Made by a program: the position numbers and the translations under genes
Notes under the pieces: generated by a model
Seen by the model: the letters and a program-made list of their open reading frames with translations, nothing else
The model's database searches: none
What the model was told of the DNA's origin: nothing
In this document: positions 44,293-54,204 of the stretch, in pieces
Layout: every line of letters starts with the position of its first letter
Position numbering within the stretch: the stretch's first letter is position 1
Origin: CAVPNY01 sp963706905
Lineage (GTDB): Bacteria > Chloroflexota > Anaerolineae > Anaerolineales > UBA4823
DNA: 64,000 nt
Assembly (NCBI GenBank): GCA_963706905.1
Contig: CAVPNY010000005.1
Span: 52,189-116,188 of the forward strand
Reading direction: 5' to 3'

Positions 44293-46454
44293 TCAATACC
44301 TCCCCCTTACCAGCCCCGCATCCGGGTTGACCAGCTCGCTCTCCCTGGCGGGAATGATGCGCACGGCGCAGGCCTTGTACTCGGGGATCTTGGCCTGGGG
44401 GTCGAGGGCGTCGATGGTGAGCAGGTTGGCGGCGGCCTCGCTGAAGTGGAAGGGGATGAAGACCACGCCCAGGGTGGTCTTGTGGGTGACCTGGGCGCGC
44501 AGCACGACCGAGCCGCGGCGGGAGGAGACGCGCACGGTCTGACCGTCGGAGATGCGGATGCGGGCGGCGTCGGCGGGGTTGACCTCCACCAAGGCTTCCG
44601 GATAGAGGTCGTCGAGCTTGGAGTTGCGGGTCATGGAGCCGCCGTGCCAGTGCTCCAGGACGCGGCCGGTGGTGAGGATGAAAGGGAACTCGTCATCGGG
44701 CATCTCGACCGCCGGGCGGTATTCCAACGGGTGGAATTTGCCACGGCCGCGGGGGAAGCTCTCGGTGAAGAGGTAGGGCGTGCCGGGGTGCTGATCGTCC
44801 CAGACGGGGGTCTGCAGGCCTTCTTTTTCGATGCGGTGGTACTTGACACCGGCGTAGTCGGGCACGACGCCGCCCATCTCCTCCAGCACCTGGGAGGGGT
44901 GGGTGTAATCCCAGCGGGCGGAAGCCGGGCGATTCAAGCGGGCCTCGATGCGCAGCGCCAGGTCGCACAGGATCTGCCAATCGGGGCGGGACCCCCGCGG
45001 GGCGGCAGGGCCTGGCGGACACGCTGCACACGGCGGTCGGTGTTGGTAAAGGTGCCTTCCTTCTCAGCCCAGGATGTGGCCGGAAGGAAGACATCGGCGA
45101 AGGCGCCGGATTCGTTGATGAACAAATCTTGGGCGACCAGGAACTCGAGCTGCTCCATCTTGTGGCGGGTGTGGTTGAGGTTGGGTTCGGACATCATGGG
45201 GTTCTCGCCCATGATGTACAGGCTGCGCACGCCGCCGGGGCCGACAGCGCTCATGATCTCGGTGGTGGTGAGGCCGGGCTGGCGGTTGAGACCGCCGGGC
45301 TCGATCTGCCAGGCATTTTCCCATTTTTCGGCGCTGGCGGGATCATCGACGCGCATGTAGCCGGGGTAGTGCCAGGGCATGGCACCCAAATCGGAGGCGC
45401 CCTGGACGTTGTTCTGGCCGCGCAACGGGTTGAGACCGGTACCCTGACGCCCAATGTGACCGGTGAGCAAGGCCAGATGGATCAGGCTCATGGCGTTGTC
45501 GGTACCGTGGGAGTGCTCGGGGATGCCCAGCGCCCAATAGATGGCGGCGTTTTTGGCGGAGGCGTACAGGCGGGCAGCTTCGACAATCAAATTTCGATCC
45601 ACGCCGGAGATGGCCTCGGCGTACTCGGGGGTGAACTTCTCCATGGATTGAGCAAACTCGGCAAAGCCCTCGGTGCGCTCCCGGATGAACTGCTGGTTAT
45701 AGAGCTTCTCTTTGATGATGACATGGGCCATGGCAGAAAAGACGGGCACGTCGGTGCCGGGCTTTTCAGGCAGCCACAGGGTTGCATAGTTGACCATCTC
45801 GATGCGGCGCGGGTCAACGACAATCAGCTTCGCCCCGTGCTTATCAATGGCGGCTTTCATCTGGATGGCGATGATGGGGTGGGTCTCAGTGGTGTTGGAG
45901 CCGGTAACGATGAAGACGTCGTTGTGGATGACTTCGGCGGCGGTGTTGCTCATGGCTGAGGAGCCAACCGCCATCTGCAGGGCAACCACGGAGCCGGCGT
46001 GGCACAGGCGGGTGCAGTGGTCGATGTGGTTGGTGCGGAACAGCGACCGGAAGAGCTTCTGGAGCAGGTAGTTATCCTCGTTGGTGGCCTTGGCGCAGGA
46101 GTAGGCCGCCAGGGCGTCGGCGCCATCCCGGCGATAGATAGAAACCAGATGGTCGGCGATGGTATCCAGGGCTGCATCCCAGGAGACTGGCTGCCACTCG
46201 TCCAGATTGAAGGCTTGGGTTCGGTTTCCAGGCGACTGGGGGGTCTTGCGGATGAGGGGCGTGGTCACCCGATTGGGGCTGTAGATGTAATCGTAACCGA
46301 AGCGGCCCTTGACGCACAGGTTGCCGTGGTTGACGACCGAGTCGAAGGGGGAGGTGACGTTGAAGATGTAGTCGTCCTTGATATGAAGCTGCAGGTTGCA
46401 GCCGACGCCGCAGTACGGGCAGGTGGTGGAGACGATGCGATCGGGTTCTAGCAT
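44293..46454 (-). CDS. fdhA: Formate dehydrogenase catalytic subunit, molybdopterin type (one frameshift)
   Basis: ATG at 46452-46454 behind AGAGGTAG. A [4Fe-4S] cluster is bound by Cys 12, 15, 19 and 47 (TTCPYCGVGC, GNLCVKGR). The active-site segment near residue 150 is RLCHAGSVVALQ, with Cys where some formate dehydrogenases have selenocysteine. GSNTTETHP and the C-terminal molydopterin-dinucleotide domain (TTGRVLEHWHGGSMTR; RGSVVLRAQVTHKTTLGVVF) complete the enzyme. Near 44990, inside GGACCCCCGCGGGG, the frame changes; the correct continuation WQILCDLALRIEARLNRPAS is in the next frame. A homopolymer error is plausible. It oxidises formate to CO2 (or the reverse). Confidence 0.9.
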
Positions 46455-46490
46455 AAAACTACCTCTAAGTAGATATTCAACCAAGAATTT

Positions 46491-46570
46491 AACGCAAAGA
46501 CGCTAAGGCGCAAAGTTATTTATTACCATCTTGGCGTCGGCATGCACAGCATGCTCAGCGTCTTTACGTT
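46491..46570. repeat. Inverted repeat containing an AACGCAAAGACGC-type element
   Basis: AACGCAAAGACGCT near 46491 and the near-complement AGCGTCTTTACGTT near 46557-46570 flank GCATGCACAGCATGC. AACGCAAAGACGC...AAAG motifs are common intergenic repeats in many genomes. It lies between the fdhA start and the preceding subunit gene. Confidence 0.6.
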
Positions 46571-46574
46571 GTCT

Positions 46575-47280
46575 TTATTCTCGTTTGCGCTTGCGGCGCT
46601 CGGTACGGGTGACCTGCATGATCTCGTCCGGGGTGATCCCCTGCTCGAGCAGCCAGAGCGCGCTTGGCTTTGAGCGCACCGGTGGGACAGACGCCAACGC
46701 ACTGCCCGCAGAAGACGCAGGTAGTCTCTGGCAAGGATTTATCAAAGAAGGTGCCGATCATGGTCTCGAAGCCGCGACCGGTGAAGTTAATGGCGTAGGT
46801 GTACTGGGCGTCCTCGGCGCAGACCTGAACGCAACGCCAGCACAACACGCACTTTGAATAGTCGCGCACGTACATGGGATTGTCATCCAGCAGCGGGACA
46901 TGGCGGCGTTCCGCCCCGGGGAAGCGCGCTGGGTCGGCGGTGTAGTCACCCAGCATGGCCAGGATGGGCGGGGCGTCGGCGAGGTCGACCGCCGAGGCGA
47001 GCATCTCCAGGATGGTACGCCGGCTGCGCTCAACGCGCGGGCTGCGGGTGTGAACTTTCATTCCAGACTGCGCCTGGGCGATGCAAGACGGCGAGAGGAG
47101 GCGGGCGCCCTCCACCTCAACCACGCACATACGGCACAGGCCGTTGGCGGTGCAGGCTTCGTGGTAGCAGATAGTGGGGATGTGCTCGCCGAGGGACTCG
47201 GCAGCTTTGAGGAGGGTGGTGCCGGCCGGGACGGTGACCATCTGGTCGTCAATCGTCAGGGTGATTTCATCCGCCATCAT
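46575..47280 (-). CDS. Iron-sulfur subunit with 2Fe-2S and 4Fe-4S domains, NuoG-N-like (one frameshift)
   Basis: N-terminal ferredoxin: PTICYHEACTANGLCRMCVV with C-x10-C-x2-C, then SPSCIAQAQSGM. Next the NuoG-type His-Cys 4Fe-4S region (HVPLLDDNPMYVRDYSKCVL) and CVLCWRCVQVCAE plus CVFCGQCVGVCPTGAL, two 4Fe-4S clusters. Near 46660 the frame changes; the true tail WLLEQGITPDEIMQVTRTER stops at 46575-46577. About 235 residues. Electron wire between FdhA and the flavin subunit, as in NAD-linked formate dehydrogenases and HoxU-type subunits. Confidence 0.88.
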
Positions 47281-47299
47281 AGATCCTTTTTTTATTTTA

Positions 47300-47326
47300 C
47301 AGGATGCACAGGATTATCAGGATAAG
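47300..47326. repeat. Interspersed repeat CAGGATGCACAGGATT..., copy 1
   Basis: CAGGATGCACAGGATT then ATCAGGATAA. A second copy with one base different is at 49454-49480; both are in spacers of the formate dehydrogenase operon. Confidence 0.8.
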
Positions 47327-47435
47327 TAAAATCGGTTTGTTTCGTCTGCATGGCACGTAAAGCTCATACCAACAAAGATTGTGTGTGGCGTTGCAGGTGA
47401 CGGGCACAAGGCCCTGGCAAACGGAGTTTGCACGA

Positions 47436-49164
47436 CTACAAAGGGTTAGCATTGAACAGGTGGGGCCAGAGCTTGAGGGCGCTGAGCACGGCCGAGGCGG
47501 CGGTTTGACCGAGCCCGCAGAGGGAGGCATCGGTCATCGTCCAGCCGACATCCGCCAGACGATCAGCGTCACCGGGCTGGATCTGACCGGCGGCGATACG
47601 GCTCAATATCTCATGCTGGCGCTGGGTGCCCAACTGGCAGGGGTAGCACTTGCCGCAGGAACTCGTGAGCGAAGAAGCGAGCCAGGCGCTGAAGGACATC
47701 CCGCAGGTCACGGCGGTCATCGAAGACCATGACCACGCCCGAACCGAGGGGCAGGCCAGCAGAGCGCAGGTCTTCGAAGGAGAGGTGCGCATCCAGGTCT
47801 TTCGAGGTGGCGAAGGCGCCGGCCGCGCCGCCAAAGAGCACCGCCTGGAGCGAGCGACCGGGATGCAGGCCACCTGCCAGGTCTTCGAGCAGATGGCGCA
47901 GGGTGACGCCAAAGGGCACTTCGTAGACACCCGGGCGGAGCACATCGCCCGAGACGCAGAACAGTTTGGGACCAGGCGAATTCTGAGTGCCATAGCTGCG
48001 GTATTCAGCCGCGCCACGCTCAACAATAAAAGGCAGGTTGCACAACGTCTCGACATTGTTTATGGCAGTGGGCTTGCCGAACAGACCGTGGGTGGTAGGG
48101 AAGGGCGGCTTGATGCGCGGGAAACCACGCTTGCCTTCGATCAACTCAAACAGGGCGGTCTCCTCGCCGCAGATATACGCCCCAGCGCCCAGGCGCAACT
48201 CAACCTCGAAGTCGAAGCCGGAATTCAGGATGTTCGCACCGATCAAGCCGGCCAGGCGGGCTTCCTGAAGAGCCGCATTAACTATGGCAAAGGCACGCGG
48301 ATATTCGCCGCGGATATAAACATACCCCTGGTGAGCGCCGATGGCATAAGCGGCAATAGCCAGCCCTTCCAGAACGCGGTGGGGGTCACCCTCCAGCAAG
48401 AGGCGATCTTTGAAGGTGCCCGGCTCAAACTCATCGGCGTTGCAGACAACATATTTTGGCGAACCGTGGGCCTGAGAGGCGCCCTCCAGCTTGATGCCGG
48501 TAGGGAAAGCGGCACCGCCGCGCCCAACCAGACCGGCAGCCTTCACCTCGGCGATAACCGCCTGGGGAGACCCAACGAGGGCCTTACGCAAGCCAGTGTA
48601 GCCGCCGGATGACTGATACTCGGCCAAGCTGGTGGGACGGTCATGCCCACAGTTGGCGGTGAGCAGGCGGATATCGCCAGCGACGACTGCCCGGGGCGGC
48701 TGGCCCTCACCCTGGAGGATTCCGGCTACCTGATCGGGGGAAACATGACCAAGCGGCCTGTCCCCTACCAGCGCAGCCGGGGCATGCTCGCACAGGCCCA
48801 AACAAGGGGCACGCTCGACCAAATAAACGCCATCCGGGCTGACCTGATCGAGCGAGACGCCTGCCCGCTGACAAAACGTCTCCAGGATCTGGTCACTGCC
48901 AGCCAGGGCGCAGGCAGGGTCGCTGCATACCCGGACGATGGTGCGCCCAACCGGCTCTTTATAGAACATAGCGTAAAAATCGATCACGCCGTAGACATCC
49001 GCCAGGGGCACTCCCAAAGCACGGGCGATCTCGGCGGCGACCAGCTCAGGCAGGTAGCCATAGATCGCCTGGGCGGCGTGTAAAGCTGGCAACAAGGCTG
49101 AGCGACCCTGAGGGGCCAATGCAGATAAAACCGGCTGGAGCAAGGCGAGATCAGTCTCAGGCAT
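47436..49164 (-). CDS. Fused NuoE-NuoF subunit, NADH-oxidising flavoprotein of formate dehydrogenase (one frameshift)
   Basis: Start ATG 49162-49164, overlapping the upstream small gene by eight bases. Residues ~1-160 are NuoE-like with a [2Fe-2S] set (CSDPACALAG ... CLGLCEHAPA). The rest is NuoF-like: GRGGAAFPTGIK and VCNADEFEPGTFKDR for FMN/NADH, GAGAYICGEETALFELIEGK, and 4Fe-4S SSCGKCYPCQLGTQR. The frame changes immediately before SSCGKC (near 47655) and the protein ends at 47436. Repaired length is about 575 residues. Such E-F fusions occur in NAD-dependent formate dehydrogenases and multimeric hydrogenases. It passes electrons between the Fe-S subunit and NAD+. Confidence 0.9.
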
Positions 49165-49432
49165 TGTCGCCGGCTGAACTTGCCTTTTGTTTCTCCCAGG
49201 CCAGAAGCCAGGAGTCATACGCGTCTGCCCAGTTGTCATCGTTCACGACCAGGACTTTATCCTGCCCATCACGATCAAGGATCAAGAAGGTTGTCTCGGG
49301 CTGGCCATCATCGGTGATTTCCACGGTGCAATCAACCGGGGTGATCTCATCTCTGAGGAAATGCCAGCCAAAGTGAGTCTCACAGGCTGGTTCCCAACAA
49401 TTACAGGTGCGGCGATTGAGGATGATTTTCAT
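49157..49432 (-). CDS. Small hypothetical protein encoded upstream of the NuoEF subunit
   Basis: 91 residues from ATG 49430-49432 (GGAG seven bases upstream): MKIILNRRTCNCWEPACETH, then GWHFLRDEITPVDCTVEITD and KVLVVNDDNWADAYDSWLLA. The CxCxxxxCxxH cluster could bind a metal. No family recognised. Translation is coupled to the NuoEF gene by overlap, so it likely acts with the formate dehydrogenase, for instance in assembly; this is inference from position. Confidence 0.65.
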   Translation of the reverse strand: MKIILNRRTCNCWEPACETHFGWHFLRDEITPVDCTVEITDDGQPETTFLILDRDGQDKVLVVNDDNWADAYDSWLLAWEKQKASSAGDNA

Positions 49433-49453
49433 AGTCGACTCCATTCTATCAAA

Positions 49454-49480
49454 CAGGATGCACAGGATTTTCAGGATAAA
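49454..49480. repeat. Interspersed repeat CAGGATGCACAGGATT..., copy 2
   Basis: CAGGATGCACAGGATT then TTCAGGATAA, directly upstream of the small gene at 49157-49432; see copy 1 at 47300. Confidence 0.8.
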
Positions 49481-49523
49481 AAGATCATTTTGGGTGGCTT
49501 GCATGGCAAGCGCAGCTAATGAA

Positions 49524-50450
49524 TCAAGGACGATTGAACAGCAATACCCAGGAGCCCCAATAACGCTCGCCACGCGTGGTCTCACATTCTGCGGGGGTGA
49601 GGTCGGAGATCGGCTGACCGCCATCCGCCAGGCGCAGGGCATAAACCACACCAGGCGTCATGAGAAAATCAGCATACCCCAGGCCCAGCTCGGGTTTTAA
49701 GCCGGTGAAGAAGTGATCTTCGCCACCATCCCAGTTGACAACGGCCTCGACATCAGACAAGGGCTGACCGGAGGCGCTCTCAGCCAGGACGATGAGCAGC
49801 GGCTCAGCTACATCCTGGTCGCAGCTAAAGGTGCGATCCTGTAACACAAAGGGTGCTCCCTGGGTGGGGGTGGAAGTACGGGTCGGCAGGGGCGTCCCGG
49901 CAGTCCCCGGTGTACGGGTGACAGCAAGGGTGGCAGTCTCAGCAGGAGGGGTGGGGCTAAGCGGGGCAGTCGGGGTGACCGGGGTAACCGGATCCGGACT
50001 GGCGGCGGTAGGACTGGCGGTGAGACTGGGGGGTGGATTTTCCGAAGGGGAGGGCGAGACGCCCGGGGTCAGCAAGACTGAGGCGGGTTTGGGGGTTGCA
50101 CCCCCCTGCCCGAGAGCCACTGCCAGCAGGCCAAGCGCCTGAGCTTCGCGGGGCGAGGCGCCGGGCAGGCTGCCCTCTGCCAGAGCGCGTTGGGCTTGCT
50201 CATTCAACACCAAAACCGGGTCTTCATCCCTTAACAAATCCAGGCGAGCCTGAGCGCGAGGAAAGTTCCCATTTACCTGGTAAGCCAGGGCGATCATGAG
50301 GCGGTACTGATCTTTGAACTCAGCCTGCAAGGAAGCCGGGGAGGTGTCGGCATAATTACGCGGGGCAATCAGCCAGGCAAACATTAAGCCCAAAGCAGCC
50401 CCCAGGATGAGGCCAGTTAACAGATACCAGGGGCCACGCTCGTCACTCAT
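49524..50450 (-). CDS. Membrane-anchored protein with Pro/Thr-rich linker
   Basis: 308 residues. One N-terminal membrane helix (YLLTGLILGAALGLMFAWLI), then a helical segment (EFKDQYRLMIALAYQVNGNF), a ~90-residue linker of Pro, Thr and Ser, and a folded C-terminal part (PFVLQDRTFSCDQDVAEPLL ... VVNWDGGEDHFFTGLKPELG) that looks like a small beta-domain. Same layout as the next gene for the first ~110 residues, so the two are paralogues. Function unknown; such proteins are frequent in Chloroflexota. Confidence 0.75.
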   Translation of the reverse strand: MSDERGPWYLLTGLILGAALGLMFAWLIAPRNYADTSPASLQAEFKDQYRLMIALAYQVNGNFPRAQARLDLLRDEDPVLVLNEQAQRALAEGSLPGASPREAQALGLLAVALGQGGATPKPASVLLTPGVSPSPSENPPPSLTASPTAASPDPVTPVTPTAPLSPTPPAETATLAVTRTPGTAGTPLPTRTSTPTQGAPFVLQDRTFSCDQDVAEPLLIVLAESASGQPLSDVEAVVNWDGGEDHFFTGLKPELGLGYADFLMTPGVVYALRLADGGQPISDLTPAECETTRGERYWGSWVLLFNRP

Positions 50451-50803
50451 GGAGTTGGCGCTCCGAGCAAGGGGTTCCAGGTTTGGAAATCACTTGCCAG
50501 CTTGCCAAGCAAATCCTGGTCGGAATCCGCATAGGCGATCTGGGCAGCGTAGATCATGGCCTGGCGGACAATCTCAGCCGGGGGCGTTTCACCCAACACA
50601 GCCAGCCGGCGCGCCGCCAAATCTAAATCGCCCTCGCCCTGGTAGGCCTCAGCTACCATCAAGACATAGTCCGTCTGGAAATCGATCCGCAGAGTCGCGG
50701 GGGTAGTCTCCACGTATTCAACCGGGTTGAGTTCCCACCCATAATATAACCCAGCGGCGACGCCGATCAAAACCGCGAGGAGGAAATAGATCCAGCGCTT
50801 CAT
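50447..50803 (-). CDS. Membrane-anchored hypothetical protein, paralogue of the neighbour
   Basis: 118 residues: membrane segment YFLLAVLIGVAAGLYYGWEL, then VEYVETTPATLRIDFQTDYV and VAEAYQGEGDLDLAARRLAV, matching the neighbour's YADTSPASLQAEFKDQYRLM and FPRAQARLDLL. It overlaps the neighbour's start by four bases, indicating co-translation. No catalytic motif. Unknown function. Confidence 0.75.
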   Translation of the reverse strand: MKRWIYFLLAVLIGVAAGLYYGWELNPVEYVETTPATLRIDFQTDYVLMVAEAYQGEGDLDLAARRLAVLGETPPAEIVRQAMIYAAQIAYADSDQDLLGKLASDFQTWNPLLGAPTP

Positions 50804-50941
50804 GTAGGCACTATTGTGCCATACACCGGACGGAAGGGCAAGAGGCGCATGAAACCGTTGAGAGGGAGGTTAAAAACAAGCGTGGCGCATTTCTACGAAT
50901 GGAAGGCGCCACGCACTATCGATACCAGAGGGAGGGAAGGC

Positions 50942-52072
50942 TCAGTTTCTCTTGGCCAACACTTCCCGCAGGGCAGCCAGCAACAAGGCGATATTCTCTC
51001 GGCGGCTGCTAAAGCCCATCAGCCCGATGCGCCAGACCTGCCCCTTGAGCGGGCCAAACCCGCCAGCGATCTCAATATTGTATTCGTTCAACAACTGGCG
51101 ACGCACGGCGACTTCATCCACGGAAGGGGGCACCAACGGCGTGGTCAGGGTCGGCAAACGATACTCCAAGGGGACATGCATAGACAGATCCATGTCTTCC
51201 AGCCCAGCCCAGAGCAATTCAGCGTTGGCACGGTGGCGAGCAAAGCGCGCCTGCAATCCCTCCTCTGCGACCATGCGCAAGGCTTCTCGCAGGGCGTAAT
51301 TCATGGTAATCGGGGCGGTATGGTGATAGGTACGCTCATTGCCCCAATATTTTTCCAGCATGCTCAAGTCCAGATACCAGTTGGCGACTTTGGTCTTGCG
51401 GTTTCGCAAGACCTCGCGAGCACGCGGTGAAACTGTGATGGGGGCCAAGCCGGGTGGAGCAGATATGCATTTTTGCGTCCCGCTGTAGGCGATATCCACG
51501 CCCCAGGCATCGATCTCGACTGGAAGGCCGCCCAAAGAGGTGACCGTATCCAAGACCAGCAGGGCGCCGTTCTCATGAGCAGCGGCAGCAATCTCGGCGA
51601 TGCCCGGCTGTAGGGCGCCGGTGGATGTTTCGGCATGGACGATGGCGAAAAGCTTATAGCGCGCTTTCTGCAAAGCGGCTTTGATCTCAGCAGGCTCACA
51701 CACCTGACCCCAGGGACGATCAATGCGATCGACCTGAGCGCCATAACGACCAGCCATATCCACCAGCCGCTCTCCAAAATAGCCCTGAACAGCGATCAAA
51801 ACCCGGTCACCTGGCTCAATGAAGTTGCACAGAGCAGCCTCCATCCCAGCGCTGCCGGTCCCTGAAAGCGGAACCGTGAGCTCGTTTTCGGTCTGGAAGA
51901 CATAGCGCAGCATTTGTTGAACTTCCTGCATCAAGTTCAGAAACTCAGGGTCCAAATGACCGACCAGGGGAGTGGACATCGATCGGAGCACACGCGGCGA
52001 CACCATGCTCGGTCCAGGCCCAAGAAGAATACGCGGGGATACGTTCAGATCCGGGTATTGATTGACATCCAT
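50942..52072 (-). CDS. Class V aminotransferase, alanine-glyoxylate/serine-pyruvate type
   Basis: 376 residues from ATG 52070-52072 (GAGGAGCTAG upstream); a longer frame exists but has no similarity. LLGPGPSMVSPRVLRSMSTP is the family start, VPLSGTGSAGMEAAL the PLP-phosphate loop, VLDTVTSLGGLPVEID carries the PLP-ring Asp, and SGTQKCISAPPGLAPI the Schiff-base Lys. Likely swaps amino groups among alanine, serine and glyoxylate. Monocistronic. Confidence 0.92.
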   Translation of the reverse strand: MDVNQYPDLNVSPRILLGPGPSMVSPRVLRSMSTPLVGHLDPEFLNLMQEVQQMLRYVFQTENELTVPLSGTGSAGMEAALCNFIEPGDRVLIAVQGYFGERLVDMAGRYGAQVDRIDRPWGQVCEPAEIKAALQKARYKLFAIVHAETSTGALQPGIAEIAAAAHENGALLVLDTVTSLGGLPVEIDAWGVDIAYSGTQKCISAPPGLAPITVSPRAREVLRNRKTKVANWYLDLSMLEKYWGNERTYHHTAPITMNYALREALRMVAEEGLQARFARHRANAELLWAGLEDMDLSMHVPLEYRLPTLTTPLVPPSVDEVAVRRQLLNEYNIEIAGGFGPLKGQVWRIGLMGFSSRRENIALLLAALREVLAKRN

Positions 52073-52411
52073 AGCTAGCTCCTCAAAGGGTTGGTGGGAT
52101 TGATGTATGATCGACCAAGACACACATTTTAATCGTTGAGCGCCTTGCGGCCGATCACATTTGCAGATCCCTAGTTTACAACAAACCCCACGGCATGATA
52201 AGGTCTGCAGACAGAAATGATAAGACGTCATTTCGGGACAGGGAAAAAGGGTTATTTGTTGTTGAATTGAAATTGGGGGTAAATAATGCTTGCCCCGCGT
52301 CAAAATATCTTGTAGAATTGGTGTGCATGGGTTGCGCCCATCGAAACCATGCTGCTCTCTCGCCAAAGGAGAGATTCTAGCAATGAGGCCAGCAATCAGA
52401 GGGAACCAACC
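52073..52411. other. Divergent intergenic region between the aminotransferase and spoVS
   Basis: No gene seen. It contains a small hairpin CTCTC-N7-GAGAG near 52357-52373, shortly before spoVS, and must hold both promoters; a clear -35/-10 pair was not found. Confidence 0.4.
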
Positions 52412-52672
52412 ATGGATGTGATCAAAGTCAAGGGCACCTCCCGAACATCTGCAGTGGCGGGCGCTATCGCGGGTGTGTTTCGGGAGCATCATCACGCTGA
52501 AGTCCAGGCGATTGGGGCCAGCGCAGTGAACCAGGCCGTCAAAGCGATGGCGCTTGCCAAGAGTTACCTGTCTCAGGACGGCATCGATGTTGTTTTTACT
52601 CCAGAGTTTGTGGATGTAGAGATCGACGAAAAAATCCGCACCGCCATCAAGTTCACGGTTGAGCCCCGTTAA
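52412..52672 (+). CDS. spoVS: Stage V sporulation protein S homologue
   Basis: 86 residues, the exact family length: MDVIKVKGTSRTSAVAGAIA, VFREHHHAEVQAIGASAVNQ, AVKAMALAKSYLSQDGIDVV and VDVEIDEKIRTAIKFTVEP. SpoVS is an Alba-like nucleic-acid-binding fold also found in non-sporulating Chloroflexota and Thermus. ATG 52412 lies after GAGGGAACC. No sporulation genes are nearby, so a regulatory role outside sporulation is likely. Confidence 0.93.
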   Translation: MDVIKVKGTSRTSAVAGAIAGVFREHHHAEVQAIGASAVNQAVKAMALAKSYLSQDGIDVVFTPEFVDVEIDEKIRTAIKFTVEPR

Positions 52673-52803
52673 GCTTCAAGTCCCAGGTACCCTGCCATAC
52701 TGGTAGAGGCTCTTGCCTGTCATGTAAGGGAAAGGCACCCGGTATGATTCTCTTTTTCGCGCCAGTTCGCTGGGGCGAAAATTATTGGTTAAAATAAGGG
52801 GAC

Positions 52804-53867
52804 GTGATCAAATTCACCCACACCTACCTGAAGGCGATCAAATTAAAGCCTGCACCGACTGCCCCCGCTGCGGATCGAGAGGCGAGGATCGTCTTGATCA
52901 TGCTAATACTCGGACTGGCTTTCAGCCTGGCGGCCTGCAACTCCCAGTCTGAGAGTTCAGCGATCAAGACGCCACAGGGGGAGAGCGTCACGGCAACCCT
53001 TTTCCCAACCCCAAGAGCAACCTCCACACCCGAACCTGCTCAGACCCTGGCGGCAAGCCGCACAGCAAGCGCACAGCAAGCGGGTTAGAAGCCTCAACCG
53101 CCTCGCCTACGCCACTCGCCAGCCAGACGGCAACACCAACCACACAGGTCTGCCTGGAAAGGGTGGGACGCATCGAGACAGGCGTGGTGCGCTCTAATCT
53201 GCTACGCTTGCCGATGGAATTCCGCATCTACCTCCCGCCTTGTTACAACCAGCATCCCAAAGCGCGCTATCCTGTCTTATACCTAGTCCACGGGCAAAAT
53301 TACAATGACGACCAGTGGGATCGCCTGGGGGCGGATGAGACCGCTAACCGGCTGATCACAGGTGGAGAGGCCCCGCCATTCATTATTGTGATGCCACGTG
53401 ATCGCAATTGGAGCCAACCCACCGAAGACAACTTTGGACGGGTGGTTGTGGAGAGCTTGATCCCCTTGATTGACGCCAACTACCGCACCCTGGCAGAACG
53501 AGAGGGGCGGGCGATCGGTGGGCTCTCGCGTGGCGCAGGCTGGGCGATTCACCTGGGTCTTTCACAATGGGAGCTGTTCAGCGCTATCGGAGCCCACAGC
53601 CTGCCGCTCTTTTGGACTGACCTGGCCCACCTGCGCGAGTGGATCGCAGCCATCCCACCCGAGGCGCTGCCGCGCATCTACATGGACCTGGGGGACAAGG
53701 AGCGCCCACAAATCGCCAAATCCGCCAACTATTTTGAACAACTCCTGACCGAGCTAGGCATTCCACACGAATGGCATCTCTACCCTGGCTACCACGAGGA
53801 AGCCTATTGGAAGCTTCATCTCGAAGAATACCTGCGCTGGTATGCTGAGGGCTGGCAAGAGCCTTGA
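52804..53867 (+). CDS. Esterase-family lipoprotein (one frameshift)
   Basis: The first ~45 residues end in a signal segment LIMLILGLAFSLAAC with a lipobox-like Cys, then a Thr/Ser/Pro linker. The frame changes near 53080; the catalytic domain follows in the next frame (MEFRIYLPPCYNQHPKARYP, YPVLYLVHGQNYNDDQWDRL, IGGLSRGAGWAIHLGL with the nucleophile Ser, YPGYHEEAYW with the His). This matches the esterase D/PF00756 fold. About 354 residues when repaired. Probably an exported esterase acting on acylated carbohydrates. Confidence 0.78.
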
Positions 53868-53902
53868 GAGCTGGAAAACCGCCCCGTGATATAATCCCAG
53901 CC

Positions 53903-54190
53903 ATGACGCTGACCCTGGAAGAAGTCGATCATATCGCCAACCTGGCGCGGTTGAGCCTGAGCGCGGAAGAAAAAGCGCACTACCGCGAGCAGCTTTCCGA
54001 AATCCTGGACTATGCGGCTCGCCTGCAAGCCCTCGACACCGGCGGGATCCCGCCCACGTCCAGCGTGCTACCGGTCAAAAGTGTCTTGCGCGAGGATGAG
54101 TCTCGCCCTGGGTTAAGCCGGGAAGAGCTGCTGCGCAACGCCCCAGCTACCGAGAGCAACCAGTTCCGCGTCCCACCGGTGCTGGAATAG
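53903..54190 (+). CDS. gatC: Asp-tRNA(Asn)/Glu-tRNA(Gln) amidotransferase subunit C
   Basis: 95 residues from ATG 53903: MTLTLEEVDHIANLARLSLS, EILDYAARLQALDT, RPGLSREELLRNAP, FRVPPVLE. All are standard GatC features. It is 14 bases upstream of gatA, as in many genomes. The subunit stabilises GatA in the GatCAB complex that makes Gln-tRNA or Asn-tRNA by amidation. Confidence 0.94.
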   Translation: MTLTLEEVDHIANLARLSLSAEEKAHYREQLSEILDYAARLQALDTGGIPPTSSVLPVKSVLREDESRPGLSREELLRNAPATESNQFRVPPVLE

Positions 54191-54204
54191 ATCCCGAATT
54201 CACC

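Noticed and set aside
45129..45959. Long plus-strand open frame of 276 codons
   Set aside because: It lies antisense within fdhA and has no recognisable motifs; it reflects the GC-rich codon use of the real gene.
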